From Halisarca cf. caerulea (taxonomy: Eukaryota; Porifera; Demospongiae; Chondrillida; Halisarcidae): a stretch of DNA of 64,000 nt. The stretch lies in assembly GCA_963170055.1 (NCBI GenBank), contig CAUJGJ010000444.1, positions 6,675,618 through 6,739,617 of the forward strand, written 5' to 3'. Within the stretch, counting starts at the first letter, position 1; the number at the start of each line of letters is the position of its first letter. The notes below the pieces were generated by a model. It was not told the DNA's origin. It saw only the letters and a program-made list of their open reading frames with translations, and did no database searches. Positions 33,531 to 45,200 of the stretch are shown piece by piece. The translations under genes and the position numbers were made by a program.

Positions 33531-33985
33531 TTTTAGGGGCTGCCGCAGGCAGCCCCTATATTGTTTTCATTTGGACTTCCAGTGTGTAACGCTTGTCCGA
33601 TATATATATATATAAATATATATAATATAGATTTGAAGAAAAGTCTTATAATAGAGAATTTATATAATAGTAATAGAGAAGTATGAATTTATACAGAAAT
33701 GAGTTATAGGAATTGTTTTGAAAACAATTGCCAAATATGGCAATTGTTTTCAAAACAATCGTCCAGTTACAATAAACAGCATGTTCAATGAATGTTCAGC
33801 TGTGCACTAACCCTTCAATGTTTTGCAAGTAATTTGAGTGTGTGGGGCGGCAGCCCCCATGAGTTTTTAATTCGAATTACTTGTTCGCCTACTTCCTGTT
33901 GCATATATATATATATATGAATAGAGTGACATCCGGAATTCGTAATGAAACTAATATAGGGGCTGCCGCAGGCAGCCCCTAAAAA
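33531..33985. mobile_element. Foldback element with GGGGCTGCC hairpin ends, 455 bp
   Basis: Each end carries the 21-base hairpin GGGGCTGCCGCAGGCAGCCCC. The ends are inverted relative to each other over about 45 bp (TTTTAGGGGCTGCC...CCTATATT.GTTTCAT). In the middle (33712-33759) is a perfect 22-bp-arm hairpin, ATTGTTTTGAAAACAATTGC pairing with its complement. It also contains the repeat block seen at 414-477. No coding capacity. Confidence 0.82.
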
Positions 33986-34023
33986 CCCAAGTGAAAAGAA
34001 AGTAAACAAATGGCTCCAGCATA

Positions 34024-34251
34024 ATGGTAGATTGCCTGGCCAGCATACGGAAGTACAACAAGTTTATGGGAGGAGTCGACATAGCAGATGCCAAGAGAAA
34101 GCTGTATAGCTGCTCCCAACAATCAAAGAAGTGGTGGCACAGGGTATTCTACTTCGGTGTGGATGTCGCCTTCAGAATGCACACATCGATTGAATCTTGC
34201 TTATCACATTGCGAGAAACACACCCAACTTCAATTTCGACTGGCTTACTGA
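34024..34251 (+). pseudogene. piggyBac transposase fragment (third catalytic Asp region)
   Basis: The frame encodes KYNKFMGGVDIADAKRKLY followed by KKWWHRVFYFGVDVAFRMH. MGGVD with a downstream WW..FY is the third-aspartate block of piggyBac transposases. The rest of the protein is absent. It probably belongs with the 32.0-32.9 kb relic. Confidence 0.7.
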
Positions 34252-34320
34252 CTTGTGTAAATAAATTTTGTATGTATGTACGTATGTATATTTATTAATA
34301 ATTAATTACGAGGGAAACAA

Positions 34321-34542
34321 GTGTGTCGTGAAGCCTACCGAAGGATTGTTGGGACATCTATTACCAGACTGAAGAAAATATTTGATGATTACCAACTAGG
34401 AATGTGTCAGTATGAGAAAGTGGAGAGAAAGAGGTCAATAGCTGACAAGAGTCAGATTACTAAAGCTTGGATGTCTAGCTATTTTGGCAAAATTGGGGAA
34501 AGAATACCACACTTGGACCAGGTATACATGATACATACTTAA
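34321..34542 (+). pseudogene. Fragment of an unassigned DDE-type transposon protein
   Basis: Encodes CREAYRRIVGTSITRLKKIFDDY then ITKAWMSSYFGKIGERIPHLDQVY before a donor-like GTATAC. The C..AF....G....RL pattern followed by a conserved SYF segment occurs just before the catalytic domain in several multi-copy invertebrate transposases. The identity is tentative; no catalytic residues are present. Confidence 0.35.
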
Positions 34543-34730
34543 GTCTAGATGCATACTTATATACAGTAGTGATCCAGAAAAGTTTACATTCTGTAATTGT
34601 AATACACATCGTTTTGTGCAGTAATGCTCACACAAAATTGTGCAGTATTGCTCACACAAAATCGAAGAAAGACTGACCAACACAGCAGCCATTACTCCAT
34701 ATAACTTCATTAAAATTCATGCATATCATA

Positions 34731-34824
34731 TCACACACACACACACACACTAACACACACACACACACACTAACACACACACACACACACACACATACTA
34801 ACACACTAACACACTAACACACTA

Positions 34825-34855
<31 letters not shown>

Positions 34856-34893
34856 CACACTAACACACTAACACACACACACATACACACACA
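34731..34893. repeat. (CA)n with ACTAACAC variant units
   Basis: Microsatellite mixing CA runs and tandem ACACTA units. Confidence 0.95.
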
Positions 34894-35147
34894 CTGCATA
34901 AATCTGACCATTTTGATATTCATATCTTGATAACGATATGCATAAGCAATCTTGTGTAAGCGGTTGTTGTAACTGCTGCTCCTAGTAAGACCCAATTCGA
35001 AAAACCTGGAGAGCCACGGAGCAGTGTGCGTGATCTGCATCAGTTGTTGTTTTTGTGGTGTATGACTTATAATTGGACGCAATGTCAAGCGACAATATCT
35101 CTCCCTCAAAGACGGCATAGATATTCTGAAGATTCAAGTCTTTGGTG

Positions 35148-35844
35148 TCACTGCCATTGAGCTAGAGACCAAGGGCAGGGGACAAGCCTTTGTTGCCATG
35201 CTTGACGGTCATGGTGGTAAAGAGGCCGCTGAGTTTGCAAAGGAGGTGTGTTTTGCAGCAAATGTCGATGTCCGGATGTGTAGAGGTCTCGGAGAGCCAC
35301 AAGATTGGTATGACTATAGGTAGGGAGCAATGTTTGCTGCACGTGTTTCCTTGAAATCATAGCATAACGGGGTTCCAGCAATTCAAGAAGATCACGAAAT
35401 CCTTCACGTTCAACAATGTGAGCCGGCTGCAAGTCTTTCACTATCATCTGAGAGATACAGTGCGTTATAGCCTTCTGTCGAGGGTTGTTCATGTCAAATT
35501 TTCATTGACTAATGATGCTACAACCCAAATCAGGTAATGTCATCTGATTTGCAGTACTACAAGTACTAATAGGTACCGTACCTCCTTTTGTCTTTGAAGC
35601 TCGTCATACTTTGAAATATGCTTTCTCTACGAAAATTTAAAAGGACAATAGAACAAATGAAGACAGTAATAAGCAAATCTTTAAAGAAAACGAGCTAACC
35701 TTCAAGTGAGTTAAAAAGTTTGACGATATATGCTCTGACTTTTCTGCGAATTTTGGTTTCGCAATTCATACATTTCGCTTCTATAACGTCACCATCTTCA
35801 ATAATATCACGGTAGTAGTCGAAAACTACGTTTCTCTTCGCCAT
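35148..35844 (-). pseudogene. hAT (ZBED-like) transposase N-terminal relic
   Basis: On the minus strand an exon from 35844 to 35700 begins MAKRNVVFDYYRD and contains CMNCETKIRRKVRA, like the start of a BED zinc finger. It ends at a donor (GAAG/GTTAGC). A later segment (35492 down to about 35300) reads AITHCISQMIVKDLQPAHIVEREGFRDLLELLEPRY, the conserved block of hAT transposases that precedes the first catalytic Asp. Frames break after Y-S-H-T, and the dimerisation domain is missing, so this is a truncated relic. Confidence 0.65.
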
Positions 35845-35849
35845 CGCAA

Positions 35850-36340
35850 TAATGCGCGCCTTCTTACCGTTCTCAACTTCCGTTAACTACATCCCGCAGC
35901 ATATACGTACATATAATGTGCTGCACATGAGGAATGTAGGAATTTGCACAGTGTGCACTCAGTCCAATTAAACTCTGTCTAGCCCTATGCCCGTCTAGCC
36001 TCATGTATGTGTAGCCCTATGCTCGTCTAGCCCTATGCCTGTCTTGCCCTTGCCCATCTAGCCATGTACCTGTTTTGCAACTCACCCTTGTTCCAAGTGT
36101 TTTTGGAGGATCCTTTTTTGATAAGGCCTTTTTGTACTTTCCTGTGTCAATCCTACATCCTTTTACCATTTTTAAATGGTTTTTATACACTCTTGTATAT
36201 TATGATTGATTACTACATAATAATTCAGATTGTTCTATTGTTGATTTGAATTGAAGATGGAGCAATAGGATTGGTACCTGACTCATTAATAGGTTTAGCA
36301 GACAGAAGCTTCTGCTATGATTAATTGTTTAATTGACAAC
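35850..36340. other. No gene recognised
   Basis: AT-rich sequence with a short tandem-like stretch of CTAGCCCTATGCC(T/C)GTC units at about 35983-36062. No supported exon. Confidence 0.5.
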
Positions 36341-36348
36341 ATGCTTAA

Positions 36349-37017
36349 ACGTGGACCGCAAGTACATAAACTACCGCGGGTATGATCTTACGCGGTCTGT
36401 TCACGATTAACGCGTTTCTCGAGTTCGCCCAGCTTCAACTGGTATAAAAGGGGCGTGAGGAGCATTGCAAATGGCCGTCTTTCTTTGCGATTTGAAAAAG
36501 CACGCCTAAAGGGTGAGCAATAAACCCAAGGTTTAGGGACGGACAATCACTCGCAAACACTTGCATCCACCCGAATTTCGATCCAATGACACTAAGTGCA
36601 CTGAATTTGCTGTTTTCGTCCGTATCGCCGTCAAAATCGATTTTTAGAGCTTTTTCGGCGCGAAGAATGGCAAGGAGCACACGAGGACCAAATGAAAATG
36701 ACCAGCCGTCACATAGAAGATGAAGAGTTGATGCTGTGCACGTGTTAGGAGGAAGTTCTACTTCGCAGGAACTATGTGTATACTGTTTCTGCGATCCGTG
36801 CGTGGGAAACCAGGCCTTCCTCCCAGATTTCATTAGAGGATCAGCCTCTCCAGATCTAAGCAATGTTGCTAGAAGATTCCGCCTATATAGGAAGGTCTGG
36901 TCCTATCTCAGGCGACTTGGGTTGTGGGATTTTCAACCCTACAAGGCGAGAAAGGGGAGGGCAGGACATGGCAATGCAGCAAGGGACATCATACCTTGGT
37001 GCATAAAACAAGTATGT
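36349..37017 (+). mobile_element. Truncated second copy of the TTAA element (left end)
   Basis: TTAA at 36345-36348 is followed by ACGTGGACCGCAAGTA, the same terminus as the 17465 element. A TATAAAAGGGG promoter (about 36442) and a P2RX7_C exon follow. The copy stops at the exon donor (CAA/GTATGT, 37014). A piggyBac C-terminal relic follows shortly after. The transposase and right end are gone. Confidence 0.75.
36667..37013 (+). pseudogene. Broken P2RX7_C-domain gene
   Basis: It aligns from its Met (36667) with the protein encoded at 17786: the shared NDQPSH start, CVYCFCDPC cluster, YRKVWSYLRRLGLWDF, and RDIIPWCIKQ before the same donor site. A TGA at 36721-36723 interrupts the frame after 18 codons, and the second exon (the IR..FP..G.Y part) is missing. 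Conservation beyond the stop shows that it was once a full gene. Confidence 0.75.
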
Positions 37018-37049
37018 CTATAATAGTAGCAAACCCTGTCTATAATAGG

Positions 37050-37445
37050 AACAAACCCTCTTTCATGTCAAAAACGCATTCCTGTAATAGGAAAGCGAAG
37101 AAATGGTGGCTGAGGCTATTCTACTTTCTGCTGGACATGGCCACAACAAACGCATACATCATACACAAAGAGAGTACCACCATCAAACTCACACAGAAGG
37201 AGTTCATCATGGCTGTAGCGGAGCGGCTGATGTCCTCCTATTCGTCTAGGAAGCGTCCCCCTATCAAGAGTCTACCATCTGGCGTCCGCTTCCAAGGGCA
37301 TCACTTTCCGGACAAGCAACAGACTTCTCACAACTGCTGCATGTGTGAAGACAGATTATGGACTGTTTTCTGCTGTCGTGTTTGTCCGACCATCCTGTGC
37401 TACTTTAAGATCCACAAAAGTGGTCTTCCTTCAACAAGGGGTTAA
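37050..37445 (+). pseudogene. piggyBac transposase C-terminal relic
   Basis: Encodes KAKKWWLRLFYFLLDMATTNAYI and, after about 90 residues, a Cys/His zinc finger (CCMCEDRLWTVFCCRVC...C...H). This matches the segment after the third catalytic Asp plus the C-terminal finger of piggyBac. The catalytic part is absent. It differs in sequence from the intact element at 26.3 kb, so it is another lineage. Confidence 0.7.
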
Positions 37446-38223
37446 AATGACATTGGTTTCAGACAGTAATTATCAAAATTTATCACAGTGACCTGAAAAT
37501 TTATCATCACTTCACCAGCTTGCCAGGCATCCCGTGTACCTTGGATGCTGCTTCAAACAACTCTCGGTTGTCGTAGTGTGGTGAATTGTTACCAACATAC
37601 CAAACAAGAACTGTATCCATCACAGTACAAGTTCCAAATAGCAAATACTAAACGTAGTTCAACTTCAAGGTAAAAAAACACTTTTGTTTGCCAAACACAA
37701 CACAAGATAACACCAACTTCGATCGCCGACTTAAGAGGTTCAACAATTACGCCATAAGTTACATCACACAATGTGGAGGTAACGGTTAACGACTTAATGT
37801 GTTAACGGTTAACTAGTTAATGTGTCAACTGTTAACAGCATTCCGTTAACTGCTACCCTAAAAGAGTTAAGGGTGAAAGATATCATTTCCTTTTCTATGA
37901 TCCGTACCGTTCGAACTCCACTTGGGGGGAAATTGTCCAGCCAACAACATTAAATCAGGCAGCCACAACAGCACAGGAGACAAATTCAACTCCAATGGTG
38001 ATGCCACAATCATCCACCACAGTCACCCAAAAGTACTAATTAATAATTCGTGCTAAGTGGTTTAGACCCCCTTAATGAAAATAAATAGAAGAGAGACAGA
38101 GAGAAAGTGAGAAACTGAGCCAAGAGTACAGTTGAGGAAGAGGAGACTGCAGCCTGTCTCTCCCATAGCATCAGTCTGGTTAGGCAAAACCAACCACTGA
38201 ACGGTGACAGCAGAGCTCGTCTG

Positions 38224-38466
38224 TTGTGGTCCTCCACTGTCATCACCTTGCCCAAGCGAGTGTTCACGTTTGCCTTGAAACTCTCTGACACACACACACT
38301 GACACACAACTCAAAGCTTCACTTGTGGAAGAAGATTACATCTCCTGCATGTAACCTGTGTGGTCAACAGCAAACCCTCTTTCATGTCCTCAATGCCTGT
38401 CCGTTGGAGAAAGGGAGATACAATTACAGATGCGATGTCATTCTGGAATCCATTTATGCCTTTTAG
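38224..38466 (+). pseudogene. Non-LTR retrotransposon reverse transcriptase, C-terminal fragment
   Basis: Encodes LPKRVFTFALKLSDTHTLTHN, then LHLWKKITSPACNLCGQQQTLFHVLNACP. The LHLW..C.LCG..QT..H.L..C pattern is the zinc-knuckle-like segment downstream of many LINE reverse transcriptases. The polymerase core is not present. A short 3-prime remnant is expected from 5-prime truncated LINE insertion. Confidence 0.6.
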
Positions 38467-38843
38467 CAGCTATCATCATCACAGACTGTAACCACAGATC
38501 TCCCTAAGGCCCCGTTTACAAAATAGTTTGCAGAGTTGGCAATTCTTATACGGACAATGTATCCACAATGAAGATTTCATGTTTGCACGATGTGGCGCAA
38601 CCTAGTTTCGGAAGTATGCTAATGAGAAAACAAGCAATTCAAGTATAGAAAACTTGTGGGCCGCCTATTGGCCCTGGAAGCTCAAATCGCTTGGAAATTA
38701 TCGCTATTCACGAAACTAACACTACAAAGATCTCTTCTGCTCCAAAAGACTCTTCGCTGATGAAATGAGGAGCAAACGTTCCAATTTTGTCGAATTATAG
38801 CCGAGAATCGAGTACCGTCTTAACGTCTGCCATATTGTTGACA

Positions 38844-38844
<1 letters not shown>

Positions 38845-38902
<58 letters not shown>

Positions 38903-38985
38903 TATATCGACATCGTTCCGGACCTTACGAACACTTCCGGTGAAAGTAAAAATAATATAGGGGCTGCCTTCTGGCGGCCCAAAAA
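38845..38985 (+). repeat. (TA)n plus GGGGCTGCC dispersed repeat, copy 4
   Basis: A long TA run, then a block with CGTTCCGGACC and ACACTTCCGGTGAAA, then AATATAGGGGCTGCC and GGCGGCCC. It corresponds to the copies at 26.0 and 33.5-34.0 kb and lies just past the 3-prime end of the minus-strand OTU gene. Confidence 0.75.
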
Positions 38986-39006
38986 AAATGGCTGCTGGTG
39001 TAACTG

Positions 39007-41850
39007 CTAAATGCAGCCGCTTGATGAAATCTGAACATATAACTTAGCATTTGGGTTTTCTTGTCTCCTGACAACAGGTGGACAGCTGGTCAAATAAACG
39101 AGTCTGTGCCTTCTGCTTTCCATAGCAAATTTTTTACTGCATGGCAGTGACCCTTGATACAAGTGTGCTATTCTTTTCCGCCTAGAAGTGCTAAGAGATG
39201 GTCTGTTTCCAAATGGATTACCGCACTGAAAACATGAGCACTTTTCTGTACATGGAGTGTTTTGCTTGAGGCAAGGGCAACGGCTTTTATATTTTGCATC
39301 TTTGTCAGCATTGACGCAGAAGTGCTTGTCAGTTTTATCTTTGGTATTTACACCACATCGACAAGATGATGGCAAAGTCACTTTTGGTTTGTGGTGAAGG
39401 GCATCATAATGTCCTGCTCCATGGCCGTTGAAAGCTAAGTATGGAGTATATGGATCACCAAAGCTCCCTTGAGTGTGTCCGCAGTTCACCGGTGAAAAAG
39501 CTACAATGATGAACAAAACTAGTTATTAAACATATATTAACTCCCAACATATTGCTAGTGGCACATGCCATTAGATCTCCTAGTGGAGAGTCGTAATAGC
39601 CACTTTCACAAAAGTTGTTTGCTTCAGCCTCATAATCATTGGAATAGCATTCTTCATACAATTGACGTCTCTCACCCAGCCACTCTTGAGACAACTTCCT
39701 GCGCAAGAACATAATTTTTTCCTCTGATTCTGACAACCTTGAGTACATTTGAAGCACTTGTCCAGTGCTATTACCTGCAGAAGGATGGGTTTTGAGGAGT
39801 TCATCGATAGTTTTGCTAACTGCATGAAAAAAGCAATTGCCATCACCAGGAACAACTAGTCGTTCAAAGTCACGCCCTGATATGTTAGATTCCAGTGCCT
39901 GCACATGTAGGGGGATGTCTTGTAGGTTCATGTCATCCTTTGATGGCGCTAATCTGACTTTGAAAGATTTGAACCAATCTTCAATCTGGGGTACACGTGT
40001 TGTGCTCAGTTCTTTAAACTGTACAAATGAGGCAGATAAATATAGGGCTTTCTCCACAATGTGCCTCAGTGATCTCTTCATACTTTCCGTTGTTACAGAA
40101 TTTGATGCATCAATAGAATGATCCTGAAGTAGACTTTCACACATGCTTTCATACTCCATATCTTGCTTCGGGATAATGCCAAACACTTCTCTCAATGATC
40201 CTGGGCATCCCGGCATAGTGCTTTCATCAATTGGCGGAGGGATGGTACTACAGACCTCCCTCCCTCGATTGTGTTGCTTGCTATTATGAGAATAAAACAA
40301 TGTACTCAGTATGGCATAAGCTAGCAATATTACAATTCTGCTGGTGTTAAAGTGACTGTTGAGTAAGCGGTGCCGTCGTTCATTTTTATTAGTGCCACAG
40401 CCGACAGGAATCCCAGACAAGCAACCCTTTCTGACAGGATTTAGTATATTCTCAACTTCTTTTGCAACTTGGGCATTGATAATAGTATCTCCAGCAATGT
40501 GTGTCCATTTATCAATCCAACTCAATATGTTCTGTTCAATGATGGCTGGCTCTGGAGTGCTAACTGTCCTGGATGTCCCCCAGTCACCTGTTGCTCTGAA
40601 GCACTTTGCAAACTCATCCATACAAGCACTGCTATGCTCATATTTGACAGATATTTTTCTTGTTGTACACTGTATGGCGTGAAACAGATCCAGAGCAACT
40701 GTCACATTACTTCCAAATATTTCTGCAAGTTTTGCTCTGACTTGACAGCAGTTGTCAAAACATATGTACGATATGGGCTTCCCAGCAGACTCATGTCGTC
40801 TCTTGAGATTGTGCAGAAGTGTTTTCACCTCATTGAGGGAATTACTTTTGGTTAACTGCCAGCAAAGGACTTGTCCATTCTCATTAACTACAATAAATGC
40901 ACTGTCATATTGTGTGATCCACATTTGCTCTCTCTGATAACCTATGTTAGAGGCAACTTTGAAGGTGTGGTCGAATGATATCCATTGGCCTGCTGTGACT
41001 TTTTGCATAGCATTAATGTACCTATCTTCAATCTCCAAAAACCTTGACAGGAAGCACTTTGTGATAATGTCATTACTAGGACTAGAGACTATTTGTGGCA
41101 AATTTGTCACAGGCATGTGCACCAAAGTTTCCTTGTTTGTAGAGGTTTTCATCATATATAGTTGCAGGAAAAGGCTTTCAATTGAATAAAATGTATTACC
41201 CTGTGCAACAAGACCAAAAACCAGATCGACTGCAACTCTTGTGAATCCACAGCGATGCAAAAGCACAAATGGAACTGATACTAACTTTCTTGCCTCTTCT
41301 AGAAGTCATGACTCAAGAAGCGCTGTTTACATAGAGGGCATTGGTAAAGACGGCTAAGTAAAAGTATACATTGGTTGGAATCATACAATGTCCTTGGTTG
41401 TAGGTTTGAGCTTCCATCAGTCCAGAGGTCAGTAACAGTTAATGTCCTGTCCATTGCAGGAGAGCAAAGTGGGCAAGGCAAGAGTGTTCCAGTGTTTAAC
41501 GGGTCCCATACCAGCACAGCAGGATACTGTGAATTCCTCGATTCAATGACACCACCAAATACGATCCCTGTGAATGGTGACAGAAAGATGTGCATGCATG
41601 TTGATTTTTGCCATTGAGCACATTAAGGCTTATGTACAATGATTTCCTTACATCGCAAACAACTTGGGTCACTGCGATTTGAGTGCTCACCTCTGCATGA
41701 ACAAAATGATTGCTTGACTTCTTGAAGGTAATCCTTAACCTCCTGTGAGAGATGCTGCCTTCCACCAGAAACACAAGTCATGAATAAGATGATGATAATA
41801 AACTTAAAAATAGTTTGAGGGGACATGCTACATTCCTTTGCCTCAAAATC
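39007..41850 (-). pseudogene. DDE transposase fused to OTU protease and CXC motif, frameshifted
   Basis: Three overlapping minus-strand frames form one protein. The N-terminal part (41850-41299) has a CPLC...CPLC zinc pair and breaks near 41300. The main frame (41266-39455, 603 residues) holds likely catalytic residues Asp99 (SFDHTF), Asp171 (CFDNCC) and Glu296 (TNKNERRH). An OTU domain follows (VVPGDGNCFF, Asp475/Cys478). A shift near 39500 leads to the last frame, with the OTU His (GHYDAL) and a CXC/tesmin-like Cys cluster (CPCLKQNTPCTEKCSCFQCGNPFGN pattern). OTU enzymes remove ubiquitin; a role in protecting the transposase is conjecture. Two single-base shifts suggest a recently dead copy or sequence error. 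The superfamily is not assigned. Confidence 0.72.
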
Positions 41851-42215
41851 ACCCACACTAAGTCTTGTGATATGTGGTATGAACTACTATGCTACAGGGG
41901 GACCCTTTAAAACGCGGATTACGGAATACGGAATACGGAATACGGAATAACGGAATAAGGAAAATGGCCGACGAGAGAGAGCGCGCGTCGTTGTCAGTCA
42001 CGATCGACTTCAAGCACTTTTGGTACCGTCGTCGTTTATATCGTCGCTGGGATGATTTTCGCTTGTAGTTAGCTACGCATTATCATCGCTGCTACTGGTC
42101 GGCTGCAGTTAACTGACTAGTCGGCTGCTGCATCGGATACGCGATACAGCGTTAGTTGTTGATTGGTACGCTAGCAGCTGCTGAAATCATTAGCCTCGTG
42201 CTAAGAGCGTGCCTA

Positions 42216-45200
42216 ATGGCTATGGAAGGTAGATCTCCTCCTCGAAAAAAATCAAGGTAATTTGCTTACTTGACATAAGCAATCGTAGACAATTCTGTTT
42301 TTAATATGCAACCTTTGTTATTCTTTTATATTAGATCTGGGTGTATAGGTCCTATAGTGCTGCTAAGGTTAGTTTGAGAAGAGCGACTTCTGCTGCACTT
42401 TCCCTAGTTACATGTATACACACCCATGTGCTTTTCTATCCCAATGCAGTGACAGTGACTCAGGCTCTGACATCAATGCAGAATCGGATATTGAAGAAGT
42501 TATTAGTTTGATAACCCCAACGAAAATGGACAATATCACACCAACTGCAATGTCAGAATCAGTTTATAATCTGTGAGTATAATATACTCAAGTAGCATGC
42601 ATGCAAAAATGCCATGCCATGCCAGACATTTACCACAGCTGCACTATTTTTTGGCAGAAGTAGCAGTGATTCAAAATCCGATGCGGTGACTGAATACTCA
42701 ACTCATACCAGTGATTCAGGATCTGACAGTGAAGATTCTACCCATCCAATGGATAACATCAAGTAGGTTTGCATTTAATCATTATTTACGTAGCAACTGC
42801 ATGTTTAACTTTGTATTGTATAGTCACATCCAGTGCCCTAGCTGCCATTGTAAGTTGTAATAGTACAATTTTGACTTTGCTTTAATGTCCTTCATCACAG
42901 ATTGTACCTGCGAAATCTAGGAAATAAAGATCCAGAGCATTATGAGGGTGATGTGATGCTTCCCATCTTTACACGAATAAACCAAAGCAGAAAACGGTTG
43001 TTCAATATAGAGGATATTGTTTCTACTTTGTTGTGGCCCACTTTGGAGAAGAAATTCATCTGCAAAAGGGTTCCTGTTGTTGTTTGCCACAATGTTTGTT
43101 TTCTTGTGGATACCGACACGCTGTCTGATCCTGCCGACGTTTTGTGCGATGATATGGGAGCCTGGAAGAACAACCGGGTTGATTCAGTTGCTGTAGTGGT
43201 CTCGCAAAATGAGAATGAAATCACAAATGTCAAGCGTATAAATCCATCTGTTAGGCTAAATACGAACATGTACACGCTCCAGCGGGTGTACAGGATACAC
43301 AAAACTGACAGTACATTGAGGAAGATCATTTCTACTATGTTTGGTAAGTCTTTTATGAGTGCCTATGCAATGCTATGCATAAATATACAATGATTGCTTT
43401 GACTCCGGGTGGGAATGCCAAGTCCACTTCTGGATTTGTTCGCAGAATGCACAGTGTGAAGAAGAACCTGAAAGAAGCCTTGAAATCGGCACCACCAAAG
43501 GAAGCTATCGACAAAGTCATGACCTCCATGGGAGGGCTGATGCAAGCTACAAGTGCTGGTCAACTGCCCCTTAGTACTCAACAGGCATACAACCTCAAAC
43601 ACAGTATGAAGCCAAAGGATGTACCAGGGCCATCTAGAGGAAAGGGCCGAGATTTGCTGTACAGTGTCATGGAGCAATGTAAGGCTGCACAGAAAGGTGA
43701 TCAATTTGTGCAAGAGGTCACGTGTGCCCCTGAGCCAATGGCAGTGCTCTCAACTAATCAGCAGCTTTTGGATCTCAACCGCTTCTGCTGCAACCCATTG
43801 GATTTCGGCATCATGGGTATTGATCCCACATTCAATTTGGGTGAATTTAGTGTGACCCCGATTGTATACCAACACTTAATGGTTCGAGATAGGAGGACTG
43901 GAAAGAGTCCATGGATGCTAGGGCCTATATTTGTGCACTATCGAAAGGAGTTCAGAAATTATAATTTCTTTCTCTCCAGTCTTGTTGGCCTTCAACGTGA
44001 GCTTGCAGGGATCAAAGCCATTGGAACCGATGGTGAAAGAGCCCTGATTGAGGCATGTATGCACCAATTTAAGGAAGCCATTTTTCTTAGATGTTTCCGG
44101 CATCTACAGAAAAACATAGAGCGCAAACTGCAAGCTGAGGATTTCCCTGTTGCTTCTCAGAAGCTTTACATAGTTGATATTTTCGGCAGAACGGATCAAG
44201 ATGGTGCACATTATGCGGGACTTGTTGACTGCCACACTGAAAATGAGTTTCAAGTGCAACTGGAAGCCATGAAGAACGTTTGGGATAAGCGTGAAAAGGA
44301 TATATTTGGGGAAAACCACAAGCCTTCATTTCACACTTGGTTTGTTCGAAACAAAGCTTCCGACTTCTGTGAAGGTGCTCTAAGAGATGTGCGGGAGCTT
44401 GCAGGTCTAGGGAGCCCTCCTCTTCCTTATTATACTAATCCGAATGAGTCCATAAATAGCACATTGAAGAAGAAAGTCAACTTCACCAAGCAACAGTGGC
44501 CAACCTTCAACAACCTAATGAAGGAATTTGTGTCACAGCAAAAACGAGAAGTGGAGAAAGCCATTGTGGGAGGAGGAAAGTTCGAACTGCGCACTGAGTA
44601 TGAAAGCCATGGCATTTTTGAAGCTGGAAAATGGTGGAAAATGTCAGAGGAGCAGAAGAAACTCCACCTTCACAAATTTCACACCTGCACTGTTTCAAAC
44701 CCAGTCAGTCAATCTGCTATTGTTGCTGCAGGTATGTTGAGAAAAGGCAAAGAGAAAAAAGCACATGCGGCATACAAGCCCTCGGACCAGAACAAGTCTT
44801 CAACCACCAATCTAGCTGTCACTGTAGATAATGCACTGACAATGCTAGACATGCCGCAGGAAACTATTGAGGGAATATGGAACAAGGCTACAAGGTTGAT
44901 AAATGATGCCCAGGCTCTCTCCAATGTTCCTGGCGGTGACCCACTTGATTACTTCGTACTATCTACATCCAACTGTCAACCACACATGGTTAGGTGTAAA
45001 TCACATCCAGAGACAGCCGAATACAAGTGTGACGATCACTGCATCCACTTCAAGTCCCTTGGATTGTGCTCACATACAGTGGCCGCATCTCATAGCAATG
45101 GAGATTTAGCAAGATTTCTAAAGCACTTTAACCTCTCCAAAGGTTCCCCGAATCTATTTCAAATGGCTAAACATGGAATGCCTCAAGGTGCTGGGAAGAA

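Noticed and set aside
33531..33985. Helitron 3-prime end (hairpin followed by CTAA)
   Set aside because: The hairpin occurs at both ends in inverted orientation, no TC start was found, and no Rep/helicase is present. A foldback element fits better.
37780..37860. GTTAAC-rich tandem stretch
   Set aside because: A short degenerate repeat without clear unit boundaries; could be simple drift.
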